Part shown: piece by piece, positions 43,443-52,766 of the stretch
Numbering within the stretch: the first letter of the stretch is position 1
Layout of the letters: the number at the start of each line of letters is the position of its first letter
Origin: Leptonema sp964619535
GTDB taxonomy: Bacteria; Spirochaetota; Leptospiria; Leptospirales; Leptonemataceae
Assembly (NCBI GenBank): GCA_964619535.1
Contig: CAZUEX010000010.1
Coordinates: forward strand, 62,001 to 126,000
Direction: 5' to 3'
Length of the DNA: 64,000 bases
The notes under the pieces: model-generated
What the model was told of the DNA's origin: nothing
What the model saw: only the letters and a program-made list of their open reading frames with translations
The model's database searches: none
Program-made: the position numbers and the translations under genes

Positions 43443-46171
43443 ATACGGTTCTTGTAAAGTCCACGGGCCGATCCCTGGTATTTCAGTGGACGTCTAACGT
43501 AGACAGGCTGGTTCATGTGGTGCTTGAAGAGGCCGTTCGCATCAGCGGCGCTGAAATCGGTGTCTTTTACCGCTATAACAGAGACGGCAGGCTTGTTGGT
43601 TCTTCTCTTCCAGAGGAAAGCGCTGAAGCAGCAGAGGAGTCCACAAAGGCCGATCGGCATCGTCTTGCGAGGCATACCCTGAAGGTTCGCTCCAGTGCTG
43701 CCTATCGGGCCGGTGTCGAGATAAGCGGTCAGCCGCTTGGCCGCGCTGCGGCCGCAATCCTGCTCACCATCCCTGAAGGTGATGTGGGCGTGATGGTGCT
43801 GCAGAAGGCTCAGGGCAAAACGCACTTTTATGACAATGAGTTCTATCTTGTCCGATCATTGGCTGCTGCCTTTGCTCTGATCCTCAGAGGGGCACTGTTC
43901 TTGAACGACGGCATCTATCTGAAGGTTGAAAACAGCCTCATGCTGCTTCTTGAGAATACACACCTGAACCAACGTGCTCGTGAATCCGATGGAAGGCTGC
44001 GAGCGGTTCTCGAGGTTTCCAATGTTATCAACTCTTCGCGACAGCTCGATGAGATGATCGAAGCCGTTCTGTACAGCGCCGTGCATGTGATCCGGGCAGA
44101 AAGCGCATCGCTGTTTTTGATCGATGAAACGACCGGAGAAATGGTCTTCGATGTCATTACCGGTAATGACAAGCTCAAGGGTATGCGGATTCCACAGGGC
44201 CAGGGAATCGTTGGTTTGTGCGCCCGTGAAAAAAAACCGATTATTGTAAATGATGCTGTTAACGATAATCGGGTTTACCGATCGGCCGATGAAGTGTCCA
44301 ATGTCGTAACGCGGAATTTGCTGGCCTGTCCCCTGCTAATCGAGGATGAGTGCATTGGTGTTATCGAGGTGATTAACACAATCGGTCGTCCTGATTTCTC
44401 CCCGGGCGACCTTGAGATATTTTCGAGCTTTTCTGATTCAGTGGCCATTGCCCTGGAGCGGCGGCGATTGATCGACGGCATCGAAAATGCAAACAGAGAA
44501 CTGGAGCGACGCCTTCGCGAGAACAAATGTCTGCACAGAGTTACGGCAACCATGGTTGAAGCACGCTCTGTGGATGAGCTGTTCGATGGTGTTCTGCATG
44601 CGCTTGCAGATGAACTCGGATTCCGGCGTGCGTCGATTATGCTGTACGATCCGAAGACGGAGCAGTTGAGCATTCGGTCCAGCCTGGGACTGCCGATCTT
44701 TGAAGGGGAAAACGTTGCTCCTCGTGTTGCGAAACACGTTCTCGATAAACGGATGCCCTTCTATGCAAGCGATATAACCGAACATCCGGAACTGGCTCCT
44801 TACTCTGAGAACAGCCGGTACGCTTCTGGAGCATGCATACTGATCCCCATGCTTGAAGGCGAAAACAATGTGCCGATTGGCCTGGTTTCTGTTTCTGATC
44901 CCGAACAGGGAAGCTTTCATCCGGATGACTTTCGCATCATTGTTACAGCTGTTTCACAGATAGTAAAAGGATTTGTTAGCTTCAAGTTGTCAGAAGAGAT
45001 TATTGATAAGCGAGCCATGGAAAAAGAGCTGGAGCTGACATCCCGGCTCCAGCGAGACATCCTTCCGTCGCGAATGCCCGAGCATGACTACCTTGAGGTG
45101 GTTGGCAGATCTTTTATGGCACGAACGATGGGAGGCGACTTCTATGACTTCTTTATGGAAGATTCTGCGGGCCGGTTAACGGCATTGGTTGCCGATGTAT
45201 CTGGCAAATCGTTGCCTGCTGCTCTGTTCATGGCCGTATCCAGCTCCATTTTGCGGACCATGATCCGTGCGGAAAGCGATCCGGCTGCAATGCTGCGCCG
45301 ATCCAACGATCTGCTCTATGAAGAGTCGGAATCGGGCATGTTCGTAACAGTCTTCCTTGCTCAATTTGATCCGGATAGTCGACTGCTGCGCTTTGCCTCG
45401 GCCGGCCACAATGAGATGATCCTGATGCACCGTGATGGCAGCTATGACCTTCTGTGGGGACGAGGAGCCCCCCTGGGGGTAATCCCATCCGAGGAAACAT
45501 CCTATGCAACGAAAGAGGTTTCCATTGAAGAAGGTGATCTTCTCGTTCTGTATACGGATGGCATTGTAGAGGCAGTAAATCCAGAGAATGAAGAATTTGG
45601 TCTTGACAGGTTCATTGGAATACTACGAGATATAAAAGATTATCCACTATCAGAAGTAATCACCAGGGTGTACCAGAACATTCAGGACTTTGCTGAAGGA
45701 ATGCCGCAATACGACGATTTTACGCTGCTGGCTATGCGGTACAGAACACCTGCCGAAGAGGTAAGGTTTATGTTCCCTGCGCGGGTGGAGAGTATTCCAC
45801 TTTTCGTGGATCAGGTGGCCTCTCATCTGCAGAAGTGTGGCATAGGCGGGCACATTCTGGACGATCTCCTGCTTGTGGCCGACGAGGTTTCGACCAACAT
45901 CGTGTCTTATTCCTTTGTAAATATGCCCGTTTCCGAGCCACGTTTTCAATGCATCCTGCGTGCCCATTCTACGGCCGTTTCCATGCTGTTTATAGACGGT
46001 GGAACAGAATACGATTTCGACAACATACAGAAACCCGATCTGGCAGAGAATCTGAGCGGGCACCGACAGGGTGGATTTGGCATCTACCTGATCCGTAGCC
46101 TGATGGACCGGGCCGAGTACTCCCGTCGCGATGGAATGAACTATTTGTACTTAGAGAAAAAAATCAGTTGA
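43439..46171 (+). CDS. GAF-SpoIIE phosphatase with C-terminal RsbW-like kinase domain
   Basis: The 910-residue cytoplasmic protein has an N-terminal GAF-like region (1-160) and two further GAF domains (~190-340, with GNDKLKGMRIPQGQGIVG; ~365-520). A PP2C/SpoIIE phosphatase domain follows (~545-760: TMGGDFYDFF, LVADVSGKSLPAALFM, LYTDGIVEAVN, YDDFTLLAMR). The last part is a GHKL ATPase like anti-sigma kinases RsbW/SpoIIAB (~770-905: LLVADEVSTNIVSYSF, QGGFGIYLIRSLMD). It therefore combines the phosphatase and kinase of a partner-switching pathway in one chain. The STAS protein encoded 49 bases downstream is the expected substrate. Translation begins with TTG, overlapping the preceding stop, with a strong AAGGAG site. 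The GAF ligands are unknown. Confidence 0.9.
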   Translation: MNTVLVKSTGRSLVFQWTSNVDRLVHVVLEEAVRISGAEIGVFYRYNRDGRLVGSSLPEESAEAAEESTKADRHRLARHTLKVRSSAAYRAGVEISGQPLGRAAAAILLTIPEGDVGVMVLQKAQGKTHFYDNEFYLVRSLAAAFALILRGALFLNDGIYLKVENSLMLLLENTHLNQRARESDGRLRAVLEVSNVINSSRQLDEMIEAVLYSAVHVIRAESASLFLIDETTGEMVFDVITGNDKLKGMRIPQGQGIVGLCAREKKPIIVNDAVNDNRVYRSADEVSNVVTRNLLACPLLIEDECIGVIEVINTIGRPDFSPGDLEIFSSFSDSVAIALERRRLIDGIENANRELERRLRENKCLHRVTATMVEARSVDELFDGVLHALADELGFRRASIMLYDPKTEQLSIRSSLGLPIFEGENVAPRVAKHVLDKRMPFYASDITEHPELAPYSENSRYASGACILIPMLEGENNVPIGLVSVSDPEQGSFHPDDFRIIVTAVSQIVKGFVSFKLSEEIIDKRAMEKELELTSRLQRDILPSRMPEHDYLEVVGRSFMARTMGGDFYDFFMEDSAGRLTALVADVSGKSLPAALFMAVSSSILRTMIRAESDPAAMLRRSNDLLYEESESGMFVTVFLAQFDPDSRLLRFASAGHNEMILMHRDGSYDLLWGRGAPLGVIPSEETSYATKEVSIEEGDLLVLYTDGIVEAVNPENEEFGLDRFIGILRDIKDYPLSEVITRVYQNIQDFAEGMPQYDDFTLLAMRYRTPAEEVRFMFPARVESIPLFVDQVASHLQKCGIGGHILDDLLLVADEVSTNIVSYSFVNMPVSEPRFQCILRAHSTAVSMLFIDGGTEYDFDNIQKPDLAENLSGHRQGGFGIYLIRSLMDRAEYSRRDGMNYLYLEKKIS

Positions 46172-46220
46172 TATTTGCAGGGGGATCTGAATTCCTTCCC
46201 TGTTTACGTCATACGGGAGT

Positions 46221-46559
46221 ATGAGTATGAGTTTTGAAACCAGAGAAGCGAATGAAAACATGGTGGCCTATTTAAAAGGCCGCATCGATGTACACATGGC
46301 GTCTGAGATCGAAGCCTCGCTTCAAAAGATTATTCGAGAGAATCCTGGACATAACATCGTTCTGAACCTGAAAGATGTGGAGTACATGTCGTCGTCGGGG
46401 TTGCGGGTTTTCGTATCTTTGATGCGCATGTTGCGTGAAAACAACAGGGCCCTGAAGCTGACCAACCTGTCTGTGGCGGTAAAAAAGGTTTTTGAAGTAG
46501 TAGAGCTCATGGACATGTTCGAGATTTATGACACAGAGGAAGCGGCGCTGAATTCCTGA
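46221..46559 (+). CDS. STAS-domain anti-sigma factor antagonist
   Basis: The 112-residue protein is a single STAS domain of the SpoIIAA/RsbV type. The expected phosphorylation loop is present as DVEYMSSSGLRVFVSLMRML, with the target serine among the SSS residues. GRIDVHMASEIEASL in the N-terminal half also fits. Together with the upstream GAF-SpoIIE-ATPase protein it forms a partner-switching module: the kinase domain phosphorylates it and the phosphatase domain removes the phosphate, which controls binding to a target not encoded here. The gene precedes a glycosidase by three bases and is likely co-transcribed. I could not find a sigma factor next to it. Confidence 0.92.
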   Translation: MSMSFETREANENMVAYLKGRIDVHMASEIEASLQKIIRENPGHNIVLNLKDVEYMSSSGLRVFVSLMRMLRENNRALKLTNLSVAVKKVFEVVELMDMFEIYDTEEAALNS

Positions 46560-46562
46560 TTC

Positions 46563-49043
46563 ATGAGAGCGGCAATTCGCAGGCAGCTGGCAGCACTGGC
46601 ACAGCGTTTCTTCGGAATCCATCCTGATGTGGTGCGGCTGATCGGTGGCGGATTCCGCCTTACAAATCCCTCGAATGCCGATTTCCCTTCTGAAAACCTG
46701 CCCCTTGCTTCGAGGGTTATCGCCTCGGGCATGTGGAATTACTGCTTCTTCCAGTTCTATCGGAATTTTGCTGGCCCTTACTGGGTAGAGCGACAGTACA
46801 ATCCAGAAGACGATTCCTTTATTCCCAGGGCCGGCTCGCTGATGAGCCTGAATCTCACGCACCGTACCTGGTGTGGCTTTCGCGGTCCGTTGTCATCTTC
46901 GTTTGGCATGGTGGATCCTGCTGGATCGCTTTCGCCTGTGGTCGGCTTTTATTCAATCGAGCTTGGCCTTGAACGTCATGGTCGGCTCTTCCTGGCCACA
47001 CGACGCCAGCTTAAAACGGAACAGTTTCTGATTGACGACCTGCCTCTGCCGGTCACCCGCTATAGCAAAAGGGGAGCCTTTGTTGAATGGAAGGTAACCG
47101 GTGATCCTTCGGATCGCGGATCCGTTCTGTCCTTGATTGATGCAAGCGTTGAAGAGGATGGGTGGTCGCTTGTGCTCAGTGTACGCCCGTTTAATCCGGA
47201 AGGGGCAGCCCTTCTGGATCATGTAGAGCACCGTTCTACCGGGGAATTCGATAGCGTTGTTGTCAATGGACGCGAAGAGATCCGCCTGCTGGAAAGACCG
47301 GATGATGTGCACCTTTCCAACCTGGAAACAGGAGATGCCTACTTTGTACGAACCAATCAGACGAAGGTGAGCTGTCCCTACGGGCTGGCCACGGCTGTTT
47401 TTCGTTATCGCCTGCCGGCAGGACACAGGCGTCTGGCCTTTTATGCGCGTACCTATGAGCAGATTGTGCCGACACAGGTCGATCCTTTTGACGATACATC
47501 GGCACCGGACAGCGTGCGCAGGACAGAGGTACAGGATTTTGGTAAACCGCGCCGGAAGATTCAGGCAAGCTTTCTGCTCCGCAAGGAATTGCCGCTGACG
47601 GATCGCTACCGCGTCGTTGACGATATTGCCGCTGATTTCGAGCAGTCCAGAGTCCTGTGGCAGGAGAAGATCGATGGCGCATCGCGTTTTCAATGTGCCC
47701 GGCAGACCTGGAATCGGGCTGCAAAGATCCATGCGGGCTTTGTACTCAGCCTGCAAACCGAAAGAAAGATCACTCCAGGTGTTTTTACATACAGGCAATT
47801 CTGGTTTCGCGATGCTGCCTACATGATCTCAGCCCTTTCGGCCTGGAACTTCATGGCCGAGGCCAAAACGGTGCTGGAAACGTATCCGGCACGGCAGCAT
47901 AAGGATGGATTCTTTAAATCCCATGAAGGGGAATGGGATTCCAATGGCCAGGCGATCTGGACGATCACCGACTATTTTCGCAAAAGTGGAGACCGGCAGT
48001 TTTTGGCTGATGTCTTTCCCTCTCTTGTTAAGGGGGCTGAGTGGATTGTACGACACCGCAAGAAAGGATATGCCCGCAAACTGATGCCACCGGGCTTCAG
48101 TGCAGAGCACCTCGGGCCTGCAGACCATTACCACTGGGACAACCTCTGGAGTATTGCAGGCCTTCGCGAAACGGCCTTTGCTGCCCGTGCCCTGGGCGCG
48201 GAACACAGGGACTTTCTGCGCTTTGTCGAAATGGAGGAGCGCCGCTACAGCGAAGACTTCCTGCAGATCACCGCACAGGAACGGCAACGCTACGGCCTTC
48301 TAACGGCAGCACCCAATCGTGGCATCGACCCAGGCATCATTGGCAGCATCGTTCATCTGTATCCGCTGGAACTTGAGCTTCTTCCTCCGGATGAGATGTA
48401 CAACACCGTGCGGACGCTGTATCGCCGCTACTTTCTGGACGATCTGTTTTTTCACCCCATCATTCATTCGGGATTCAATATCTATCTCAGCCTGCAGGTG
48501 GCGCAGTGTTTTCTACGTATGGGGCAGCCAAAGACCGCCCGCCGGATCTTCAGGCAGGTATTGCAGATGCGTACAGATCTGTGGACCTATCCGGAGGCCA
48601 TCCATCCGCGAACGGGTGGCGGAGTGATGGGCGATGGCTTTCATGGCTGGGCCTCTGCAGAGATGCTGCATCTACTGCGAGAGTTTGTCGTTACCGAGCG
48701 CAGGCGGCATAATGGATCCGACATGGAACTCTTCCGTGGTATGCGGGGGAGAGAGCTCTTTGATGCTCCGCTGTTTTTCGGTCCTTTTCCGATTCGCGGA
48801 GGCCATATTACCATACAGGGAGAACTTACAAAGAGGGGAGGGCGTCTGACCATTGATCTGGACGGCATCGTTCCTGGCCCCGATGACAGAATCCTGATTC
48901 ATCTGCCGTTTGAAAGGGGACGGTCTGGCAATCTTGATGTATCACGGATCCAGGCCAGCGGGGGCAACATAGAGCTAAACGGTTCCCTTCTTACCGTCCA
49001 CCTTCCGGCCGACCACATCGAAATCGAGATGCGCAAGGACTGA
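46563..49043 (+). CDS. glycogen debranching-type glucosidase
   Basis: The 826-residue protein has an N-terminal beta-sandwich-like region (residues 1-380) and an (alpha/alpha)6 catalytic barrel (about 390-745). The barrel shows TYRQFWFRDAAYMISALSAW, FFKSHEGEWDSNGQAIWTITDY, HYHWDNLWSIAGL and GGGVMGDGFHGWASAEML. The acidic residues in EWDSNGQ and near DGFHGW are in positions typical of the amylo-alpha-1,6-glucosidase/GH63-like group that acts on alpha-glucans. There is no signal peptide, so it is probably cytoplasmic and degrades glycogen-like reserves or trehalose-type glucans. The last 80 residues resemble a beta-type accessory domain (IRGGHITIQGELTKRGG). It begins three bases after the STAS gene, which ties sugar storage to the partner-switching module. 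Confidence 0.75.
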   Translation: MRAAIRRQLAALAQRFFGIHPDVVRLIGGGFRLTNPSNADFPSENLPLASRVIASGMWNYCFFQFYRNFAGPYWVERQYNPEDDSFIPRAGSLMSLNLTHRTWCGFRGPLSSSFGMVDPAGSLSPVVGFYSIELGLERHGRLFLATRRQLKTEQFLIDDLPLPVTRYSKRGAFVEWKVTGDPSDRGSVLSLIDASVEEDGWSLVLSVRPFNPEGAALLDHVEHRSTGEFDSVVVNGREEIRLLERPDDVHLSNLETGDAYFVRTNQTKVSCPYGLATAVFRYRLPAGHRRLAFYARTYEQIVPTQVDPFDDTSAPDSVRRTEVQDFGKPRRKIQASFLLRKELPLTDRYRVVDDIAADFEQSRVLWQEKIDGASRFQCARQTWNRAAKIHAGFVLSLQTERKITPGVFTYRQFWFRDAAYMISALSAWNFMAEAKTVLETYPARQHKDGFFKSHEGEWDSNGQAIWTITDYFRKSGDRQFLADVFPSLVKGAEWIVRHRKKGYARKLMPPGFSAEHLGPADHYHWDNLWSIAGLRETAFAARALGAEHRDFLRFVEMEERRYSEDFLQITAQERQRYGLLTAAPNRGIDPGIIGSIVHLYPLELELLPPDEMYNTVRTLYRRYFLDDLFFHPIIHSGFNIYLSLQVAQCFLRMGQPKTARRIFRQVLQMRTDLWTYPEAIHPRTGGGVMGDGFHGWASAEMLHLLREFVVTERRRHNGSDMELFRGMRGRELFDAPLFFGPFPIRGGHITIQGELTKRGGRLTIDLDGIVPGPDDRILIHLPFERGRSGNLDVSRIQASGGNIELNGSLLTVHLPADHIEIEMRKD

Positions 49044-49052
49044 TCCGGGGGC

Positions 49053-49084
49053 AAATAAAAAAGGCCCCGATTGTCGGGGCCCTT
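49053..49084. terminator. bidirectional terminator between the glycosidase and acyl-CoA ligase genes
   Basis: GGCCCCGA at 49063-49070 and TCGGGGCC at 49074-49081 form an 8-bp stem with a TTG loop. The minus strand is followed by TTTTTTATTT and the plus strand by CTTTGCC. It serves mainly the leftward ligase gene. Confidence 0.9.
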
Positions 49085-49102
49085 TGCCTGCAAGCAGGTT
49101 GA

Positions 49103-51016
49103 TTATTCTCGATACATGGATTCGATCAGATCACGATATTTTTCTGTTACAACGTGACGTTTGATCTTGAAGAGGTTGGTAAGCTCATCACCGACTTCGA
49201 AGGGCTTCGGCAGGATGCGAACATCCACGACCTTTTCGAAGGACTTGAAGCCAGCCTCGTTCGAGATCAGTTTCTTGACCTCGTCTCGAATCAGTCGCTG
49301 CACTTCTGCATTCTTTGCAAGGTCTTCTGTAGAAGCTCCGTAGTCTTTCAGGTGGTCGACGGAGGGCACGACAAGGGCAGACAGATACTTCTTGTCCTGG
49401 CCAACAACCATACACTGAGAGATGAAAGGCGATTCGAGAAGACGGTTCTCAATGGGCACGGGCTCTACGTTTTCACCGCCCAGCAGAACAACGGTTTCTT
49501 TAGAACGGCCAACGATCTTCAGGCAGTCGTTGTAGGTGATCATGCCAAGGTCGCCGGTGTTCATCCAGCCATCTCGCAGAACCTTGTCCGTGGCTTCCTG
49601 ATTTTTGTAGTAGCCTTTCATCACCTGAGGTCCTTTTACGTGGATCTCACCCTTCACGCCACGACGCTTCGGACCATCGGCTTCGGTGGTATAGAGGAGG
49701 TCTCCGGTGGCAATGTCAACCAATCGCAGTTCTGTGTTCGGCCAGATCGGTCCAACGGTGCCGGGCACCAGGCGCTTGTAGGTACGCACGGCCAGAACCG
49801 GACAGGTTTCGGTCATACCGTATCCTTCAAGTACCGGGATCCCTATATTATTGAAGAACTCGTCCACATGGATGGGAAGCGCACCGCCGCCCGAAACGGA
49901 ACCACGAAGAACACCGCCCGTTGCCGCACGGATCTTCTTCAGAACAATGGTATCGAGCAGCAGGTTGGGAATCAGGAAGGAGAGGAGGCGCAGAATGTTC
50001 CACAGTCCCAGGAAGAAGGACAGGGCCGGATTTCTGCCATGCGTATCAAGCTGACGGAATGTCAGGAAGCGCACAGCCCCTTTGAAGTTGCGGGAGCAGG
50101 AATAGGCTGCCTTGAAAAGTGCCCTGCGCACTGCAGGTCCCCCTTCGACCTTGGCAACGATGCCCTGGTAGATGTTCTCCCACAGACGTGGAGCCGAGGC
50201 CATGAACGTAGGACGAACGATGGTAAGGTCATCCCGGATGTTGCGGATGTTTGTGTAGTAGGTGCATGCACCGCGGGAGATGGCAAGCATCTCAAAGACT
50301 CGCTCGAAGACGTGCCAGATGGGCAGGATGGAAAGGATGCGGTCATGAGATGCGAGGTTGATATCGGCCGGCATGTTGCGGACCTGTGATATCATGTTTG
50401 CATGGGTCAGCATAACCCCTTTGGGAGCGCCCGTTGTACCTGACGTATAGATCAGTGTAAAGAGATCGTCTTCTTTGATCTGAGCCATGCGTTCTTCTGC
50501 ACGACGATCTCCCTGCTCGCGCAGTTTCTTCCCTTTTTCGATCAGGTCGTACATGGAAAGCACGTCGCCTGATACGGGGGTGTCCCGATCCATCATGATG
50601 ATGGTTTTCAGATTGGGCAGTTGACTTCTGTTCTTTTCTACTTTTTCAAGGACGGCTTTGTTTTCTACAAAACAGACCTTTGCATCGGAATGTGGCAGGA
50701 TGTATGTAATGTCGGCATCGGTGACATCGGTCCCCCGGGGAACATCGGCAGCACCGGCAAGCAGAACACCGTAATCGGCCAGGATCCATTCCAGACGGTT
50801 ATCGGCCAGAAGACCCACATGTTCGCGGGCTTCAACGCCCAGATCGATCAGTGCAGTGGCGAGGTTGATCCCCCTTTCATAGACCTCACCGAATGAAACC
50901 GGATGATATACTTTGTTTTTGTCGCGCGTGGCAAACGCCGGGCGATCACCGAACTTTTCGGCCGCTTCACGGTACATTTCAGCCAGGTTTTTCGCTTTCA
51001 TATTGACAGTCACCAT
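49103..51016 (-). CDS. long-chain acyl-CoA synthetase (third AMP-binding enzyme)
   Basis: The 637-residue protein has the same class of motifs as the two tandem ligases but is more distant. It has TLIYTSGTTGAPKGVMLTHANM, LPIWHVFERVFEML, EGYGMTETCPV, GWMNTGDLG, KIVGRSKETVVLLGGENVEP and the C-terminal FKIKRHVV catalytic-Lys region. The ALFKAAYS and LLSFLIPNLLLD stretches are hydrophobic. It resembles FadD15/long-chain fatty-acid ligases of the eukaryote-like group. A strong GAGGAGG ribosome binding site fixes the start at 51016. It is divergent from pyrF with only 45 bases between starts, so the promoters overlap or lie partly within the 5' ends. A strong terminator ends the unit. Confidence 0.9.
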   Translation of the reverse strand: MVTVNMKAKNLAEMYREAAEKFGDRPAFATRDKNKVYHPVSFGEVYERGINLATALIDLGVEAREHVGLLADNRLEWILADYGVLLAGAADVPRGTDVTDADITYILPHSDAKVCFVENKAVLEKVEKNRSQLPNLKTIIMMDRDTPVSGDVLSMYDLIEKGKKLREQGDRRAEERMAQIKEDDLFTLIYTSGTTGAPKGVMLTHANMISQVRNMPADINLASHDRILSILPIWHVFERVFEMLAISRGACTYYTNIRNIRDDLTIVRPTFMASAPRLWENIYQGIVAKVEGGPAVRRALFKAAYSCSRNFKGAVRFLTFRQLDTHGRNPALSFFLGLWNILRLLSFLIPNLLLDTIVLKKIRAATGGVLRGSVSGGGALPIHVDEFFNNIGIPVLEGYGMTETCPVLAVRTYKRLVPGTVGPIWPNTELRLVDIATGDLLYTTEADGPKRRGVKGEIHVKGPQVMKGYYKNQEATDKVLRDGWMNTGDLGMITYNDCLKIVGRSKETVVLLGGENVEPVPIENRLLESPFISQCMVVGQDKKYLSALVVPSVDHLKDYGASTEDLAKNAEVQRLIRDEVKKLISNEAGFKSFEKVVDVRILPKPFEVGDELTNLFKIKRHVVTEKYRDLIESMYRE

Positions 51017-51061
51017 CGACCTCCTCTTTGTAGCATCTCATAAACTGGTGATTTTCCTTCG

Positions 51062-51880
51062 ATGTCAACCGATAAATCTGAATTCCATTCATCTCTTGAT
51101 AACATTCTTGAACAGAGGGGACCTCTCTGCGTAGGTCTTGACCCGGATCTTGATTTACTGCCTTCCGGATATTCTTCCAATATAGAGGGCTTGAAAGACC
51201 ACATGCTCGACGTCATTTCAGCCACGGCTGATGTTGCTTCGGCCTATAAGCTGAATACGGCCTTTTTTGAAGCATGGGGAGCAGCAGGCTGGAATACCAT
51301 AGAGCAGCTGGTAGAATCGATCCGGGCCAGAAGTCCTGCACTGATTATTGCCGACGCGAAGCGTGGAGACCTGCATAATACAGCACGGTTTTATGTCCGT
51401 ACATTCTTTGATACGTTTGGCTTTGATGCTGTAACCCTTCAGCCCTATATGGGTTATGACAGCCTTGAGCCCTTTTTAGAACGGACAGATCGCGGCAGTA
51501 TCGTGCTCTGCCTGACATCAAACAAAGGGGCTTCGGACTTTCAGTATCACGGCAGCAGGCCTCTTTTTCTTGAAGTGGCCAGAAGATGTTCCGAATGGAA
51601 TCGCAATAACGTTATGCTTGTTGTTGGTGCAACGCGCAATGGCGATGACATGCAGCGAGTTCGCGAGGTGGCTGCCGATCTGCCGTTTCTCGTTCCGGGC
51701 ATAGGCAAGCAGGGCGGAGACCTGGAAACGGTCCTTCGTATCTGCGGTCGGCGTCTGCTGCTCAACTCCAGTCGAGGGATCAGTACTGCCTCTGCCCATC
51801 GAGCAGACCTTCCAGAGGCAGCACGGAACGAGGCAATCCGCCTTCTTCAGAACGTAAAAGCCTTCTTCGAACAGGCCTGA
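51062..51880 (+). CDS. pyrF: orotidine 5'-phosphate decarboxylase, type 2
   Basis: The 272-residue enzyme converts orotidine monophosphate to UMP, the last step of pyrimidine synthesis. The active-site motif IIADAKRGD is at residues ~95-103. The N-terminal CVGLDPDLDLLP and the later LVPGIGKQGGD and NSSRGI segments (phosphate binding) are of the longer type 2 (mycobacterial-like) enzyme. The length is typical for that class. It is a single gene between the divergent acyl-CoA ligase and the sdh operon. The 190 bases after it carry a long T run (51910-51919) without a strong stem, which may weakly end the transcript. Confidence 0.95.
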   Translation: MSTDKSEFHSSLDNILEQRGPLCVGLDPDLDLLPSGYSSNIEGLKDHMLDVISATADVASAYKLNTAFFEAWGAAGWNTIEQLVESIRARSPALIIADAKRGDLHNTARFYVRTFFDTFGFDAVTLQPYMGYDSLEPFLERTDRGSIVLCLTSNKGASDFQYHGSRPLFLEVARRCSEWNRNNVMLVVGATRNGDDMQRVREVAADLPFLVPGIGKQGGDLETVLRICGRRLLLNSSRGISTASAHRADLPEAARNEAIRLLQNVKAFFEQA

Positions 51881-52070
51881 TTCGGGCTTTTGTATCGTAT
51901 TGTAAGAGTTTTTTTTTTCTTTGACGGGAAAAAGGCTCTGGTGAAACTCATTGTAAAATATATTAAAATTTATAAACCATTCTTTCCTCTGCTGGCTGCG
52001 GTCACAGAGGAAGCCCGGGTTTACTAGCGAAGAATAAAAAGTTCTGCCGTTAACAGGAGATTTCTCAACA

Positions 52071-52760
52071 ATGATTGCGAAGCGACTCTTTCAATCGTCG
52101 ATCGGTCGTAAAACGGTCGTCGCCGTTACCGGGTCCCTGCTGGTGCTGTTCTTGATTGCTCATATGCTGGGCAACTGGAATACGCTTATCGGCGAAGAGG
52201 CCATGAACCACTATGCACATACCCTGCAGAGCATGCCAGGGTTGGTCTGGACAGCGCGAATCGGTCTGCTGATACTGCTGATCGTTCATATGGCGCTGGC
52301 CATTTCACTGAACATTGAAAACCGCATGGCTCGTCCACAGAAGTATGCCTTTACCGACACCGTTAAGGCCACGCTTGCGTCGCGAACCATGGTGGTAAGT
52401 GGACTCCTTCTGCTTGTTTTCATCGTGTTCCACCTTCTGCATTTCACTGCCGGTGTGATTGATCCAGAAACGTTTCATCTGCAAGATGAAAAGGGAAGGC
52501 ATGATGCCTACCGTATGGTGATTTACGGATTTATGAATCCTTACTTTGCCACGTTCTATATCGTTTCGATGCTGGTTCTGGCTTTTCACCTCAGCCATGG
52601 CATTCAGAGCGTGTTGCAAACACTTGGACTTGCAAATCGTCAGAACATGCCAACCATCCGGAAAATCTCCGTCGGTCTGGCTACACTGCTGTTCCTCGGG
52701 TTCAGTGTTGTCCCGCTCCTTATCGTCCTTAACATCATCTCCCTTCCGGCTGGAGGCTAA
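52071..52760 (+). CDS. sdhC: succinate dehydrogenase cytochrome b subunit
   Basis: The 229-residue membrane anchor has five hydrophobic spans (TVVAVTGSLLVLFLIAHMLG, IGLLILLIVHMALAI, LLLLVFIVFHLLHF, ATFYIVSMLVLAFHLSHGI, LATLLFLGFSVVPLLIVL). Several histidines within spans (H31, H73, FHLLH and HLSHG) are candidate haem ligands. This is the single-chain, di-haem type B anchor found in Bacteroidetes and epsilonproteobacteria, so no sdhD is expected and none is seen. The start follows AGGAG with a spacing of about 12. It leads the sdhCAB operon with sdhA six bases downstream. Confidence 0.92.
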   Translation: MIAKRLFQSSIGRKTVVAVTGSLLVLFLIAHMLGNWNTLIGEEAMNHYAHTLQSMPGLVWTARIGLLILLIVHMALAISLNIENRMARPQKYAFTDTVKATLASRTMVVSGLLLLVFIVFHLLHFTAGVIDPETFHLQDEKGRHDAYRMVIYGFMNPYFATFYIVSMLVLAFHLSHGIQSVLQTLGLANRQNMPTIRKISVGLATLLFLGFSVVPLLIVLNIISLPAGG

Positions 52761-52766
52761 TACATT

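Noticed and set aside
49154..50389. 411-codon plus-strand frame over the third acyl-CoA ligase
   Set aside because: The minus strand has all AMP-binding motifs and a strong ribosome site; the plus frame has none.
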